DNA from: Paraburkholderia sp. BL9I2N2
Lineage (GTDB): Bacteria; Pseudomonadota; Gammaproteobacteria; Burkholderiales; Burkholderiaceae
Assembly: GCF_004339745.1 (NCBI RefSeq)
Contig: NZ_SMGP01000002.1
Coordinates: forward strand, 1,302,001 to 1,366,000
Reading direction: 5' to 3'
DNA: 64,000 bases
The first letter of the stretch is position 1. The number at the start of each line of letters is the position of its first letter. Below, piece after piece: positions 62,092-64,000 of this stretch. The notes below the pieces were generated by a model. It was not told the origin of the DNA, searched no databases, and saw only the letters and a list, made by a program, of their open reading frames with translations. The position numbers and the translations under genes were made by a program.

Positions 62092-63082
62092 GGGCTTCCT
62101 CCTTGCGCTTGCCGCTGCGCTTCGACGTCGCGGGCAGGCCGGTCATGCGCCGCACCGACGCGCCCGCGCCCGTGATTCCGCGCGGGAGGAACATCACGAT
62201 CACGACCAGCACCACGCCATAGATCACCATGCTGATGCCGGGCAACTCGCCGAACAGGTTGCGGGTCAACTCGCCCAATACATAGAGCAGCGCCGCGCCG
62301 AGCACCGGTCCCCACAATGTGCCCACGCCGCCGACGATCACGCCGACCAGCGCTTCGATCGATCTCGCCGGGCCGAACGCGATATCGGCGTCGATATACT
62401 GGAACATCTGCACATAGCACACGCCCGCTGCGCTCATGAATGCCGCGGACAGCGCAATGGCGCCCAGCTTCACGCGCACGGGATTGACGCCGATTGCCCG
62501 CGCGGCGCTCTCGTTGTCGCGCACCGCCTGCAGATAGGCGCCGAAGCGCGAATGCCGCAACCATGCGGTGACGGCCAGCGCCATCATGACGAATGCCAGC
62601 AGCAGGAACACATAGCCGCGCCGCGTGCCGAACTGCAGGTTCGCGGCGCTCGCATGCAGCGGCACCATCAGTCCGACGCCGCCGCCCGTGAACGGCACCG
62701 ACACCGCGACAATGCGCGCGACCTCGGCGAAGGCCAGCGTCACGAGCGCGAAGTACGAACCCTTGAGGCCGCCGCGAAACGCGAGCGCGCCGACCACCAG
62801 CCCGGCGATCACGCCGAAGGCGATGGCGAGCGGCAACGCGAGCCACGGATTCCAGCCCCAACTCAATTGCGCGATCGCCTGCGTGTATGCGCCGACGCCG
62901 AAGAACAACGCATGTCCGAATGACAATTGACCGCCGTAGCCGCCGAGGATGTTCCATGATTGCGCCAGCAACACGGCGTACAGCGACATCATCAGGAAGG
63001 TGAGCCATACGCCCGACTGCAGCAAGCTCGCAAGCGCGGCCGCCAGGACGCCGAAAACAAGGATCGAACGAACGTCGCGCAT
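62084..63082 (-). CDS. livM: Liv-type ABC transporter permease (LivM-like)
   Basis: From the ATG at 63082 (MRDVRSILVF) this is 332 residues with about ten hydrophobic segments; a GTG one codon earlier is in frame. LAQSWNILGGYGGQLSFGHA is the LivM signature, and GPVLGAALLYVLGEL lies near the C-terminus. It forms the membrane channel with LivH. It begins four bases after the livH stop. Confidence 0.9.
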   Translation of the reverse strand: MRDVRSILVFGVLAAALASLLQSGVWLTFLMMSLYAVLLAQSWNILGGYGGQLSFGHALFFGVGAYTQAIAQLSWGWNPWLALPLAIAFGVIAGLVVGALAFRGGLKGSYFALVTLAFAEVARIVAVSVPFTGGGVGLMVPLHASAANLQFGTRRGYVFLLLAFVMMALAVTAWLRHSRFGAYLQAVRDNESAARAIGVNPVRVKLGAIALSAAFMSAAGVCYVQMFQYIDADIAFGPARSIEALVGVIVGGVGTLWGPVLGAALLYVLGELTRNLFGELPGISMVIYGVVLVVIVMFLPRGITGAGASVRRMTGLPATSKRSGKRKEEAHV

Positions 63083-63085
63083 CAC

Positions 63086-63958
63086 TTAGGTCCTCACTCC
63101 GAACAGCCCTTGCGGACGCATCAGCAGCACGACAATGAAAATCGCGAAGATGCCCATCTGACCCAGCGAATCACCGAACCACAGGCCGCCAAGCGACTCG
63201 ACCACGCCGATGAGCAGACCGCCGATCAATGCGCCCGCGAAGCTGCCCATGCCGCCCAGCACGACGATCGTGAACGCGACCAGCACGAAGCCGTTGCCGA
63301 CCTGCGGATTGACGTAATAGCTTGGCAACAGAAAACAGGCCGCCGCGCCGACACACGCCATGCCGATGCCGAACGACAGCGCATAGACCTTGTCGACATC
63401 GATACCCATCAGCTTCGCACCGTGCTTCTCGCGCGACACGGCGCGAATCGCGCGGCCCAGATCGGTCATGCGGATCACGAGAAAGAGCGCGGCCGCCACC
63501 ACCAGCGCGCCGAAAAAACCGATGACCTTTGGCAACGCGATCATTGCGGGACCGATAGCGACCGTCGCGAGCGTATAGGACGTCTCGATGTTGCGCGTAT
63601 CGGAGTGGAACCACACGAGCGCCAGATTCTCCAACACGATCGACAGACCGAGCGTGACCAGCAAAATGTTTTCGTCCTTGCCGTGACTCGCGCGATTGAT
63701 CACGCAGCGCTGCAGTGCGTAGCCGAATGCGAACATGCCGAGTGTCACCACCGGCAGCGCCAGATACGGATCGATGCCGAGCCGTTCCTTCAGCAGATAG
63801 ACCGCATACAGCGCGATCATCAACGCCGCGCCGTGCGCGAAGTTGATGATGTGCAGCACGCCGTAAATCAGTGTGAGACCGAGCGCGATGAGCGCATAGA
63901 CCGCACCCGTTGTCAGTCCGTCGAGCAGCGCGGAGAAGAGAATCACCGGATCGAACAT
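63086..63958 (-). CDS. livH: Liv-type ABC transporter permease (LivH-like)
   Basis: A 290-residue permease with about eight hydrophobic segments. GLTTGAVYALIALGLTLIYG and NFAHGAALM near the N-terminus and GGMGSFAGALIGGLLIGVVE near residue 235 are LivH signatures. It pairs with LivM. It lies eight bases after the stop of the gene entering from the right edge, which is probably the periplasmic binding protein. Confidence 0.92.
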   Translation of the reverse strand: MFDPVILFSALLDGLTTGAVYALIALGLTLIYGVLHIINFAHGAALMIALYAVYLLKERLGIDPYLALPVVTLGMFAFGYALQRCVINRASHGKDENILLVTLGLSIVLENLALVWFHSDTRNIETSYTLATVAIGPAMIALPKVIGFFGALVVAAALFLVIRMTDLGRAIRAVSREKHGAKLMGIDVDKVYALSFGIGMACVGAAACFLLPSYYVNPQVGNGFVLVAFTIVVLGGMGSFAGALIGGLLIGVVESLGGLWFGDSLGQMGIFAIFIVVLLMRPQGLFGVRT

Positions 63959-63966
63959 GCGCTGCC

Positions 63967-64000
63967 TCAGCTCTTGAGCGGAAACTGCGGCGCCACTTCG
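63967..64000 (-). CDS. C-terminal end of a gene, probably the Liv substrate-binding protein
   Basis: Only the last eleven codons are in the window: EVAPQFPLKS then TGA at 63967-63969. The position, eight bases before livH and in the same direction, is where the periplasmic binding protein of a Liv operon normally lies. The sequence itself is too short to identify. Confidence 0.5.
   Translation of the reverse strand, partial: EVAPQFPLKS

Overview
The window is GC-rich DNA dense with catabolic genes and looks like a chromosome or chromid segment of a Burkholderiales bacterium of the Paraburkholderia, Caballeronia or Burkholderia type. This rests on the high GC third-position bias, the many MFS, LysR, GntR and Liv-type genes, a Burkholderia-type porin, and the family mix. 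No rRNA, tRNA, CRISPR array, phage or plasmid replication gene was seen. One complete IS30-family element is present.

Region A (1-9.5 kb). A minus-strand run encodes a family III CoA-transferase, a CitE-like CoA-ester lyase, a LysR regulator, an MFS carrier, an MBL-fold lactonase-like hydrolase and the start of an AtuA/DUF1446 protein. To its right are a two-domain carboxymuconolactone-decarboxylase-like (CMD) protein, another MFS carrier and a GntR/FCD regulator.

Region B (9.5-24.6 kb). Twelve minus-strand genes run from an MFS carrier at 21.3 kb down to a phosphoglycerate mutase at 9.5 kb. They include a PrpD-like protein, three beta-hydroxyacid dehydrogenases, an aldehyde dehydrogenase, two CMD proteins, a cupin, a NIPSNAP protein and a second MFS carrier. 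An SDR, a LacI regulator and a second MBL hydrolase follow. Three near-identical LacI-type operators (core AGCGCT) lie before the MFS carrier, the SDR and the MBL gene, so the sequence itself predicts a local regulon. Regions A and B share three paralogous gene pairs, which suggests duplicated modules.

Region C (24.9-32.5 kb). A tartrate-utilisation cluster matches the ttuA-C-D-E-B gene set: a divergent LysR, tartrate dehydrogenase, MOFRL glycerate kinase, pyruvate kinase and an MFS carrier. A GntR gene and a decayed GntR fragment follow.

Region D (33.9-41.1 kb). This is a lower protocatechuate-4,5/gallate module: PDC hydrolase (LigI type), oxalomesaconate hydratase (LigJ type) and CHA aldolase (LigK type), with a DctA-type carrier, a porin, a substrate-binding-like protein and a LysR regulator. 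No ring-cleavage dioxygenase is in the window.

Region E (41.1-53.4 kb). A mixed accessory stretch holds GMC and Gfo/Idh/MocA oxidoreductases with AraC, an SDR, a quinone oxidoreductase with a divergent LysR, a small secreted-protein gene broken by an in-frame TAG, a MarR-GNAT fusion, dadA preceded by hexamer repeats, and the IS30 element.

Region F (53.5-64 kb). One tightly packed minus-strand operon encodes a Liv-type ABC importer, an aconitase/IPMI-like two-subunit hydro-lyase, HyuB, HyuA, an isochorismatase-like hydrolase lacking the usual Cys, and an isocitrate-lyase-superfamily enzyme with KRCGH. Together these read as a possible ring-opening, hydration and C-C-cleavage pathway. It is the best candidate in the window for an undescribed system.
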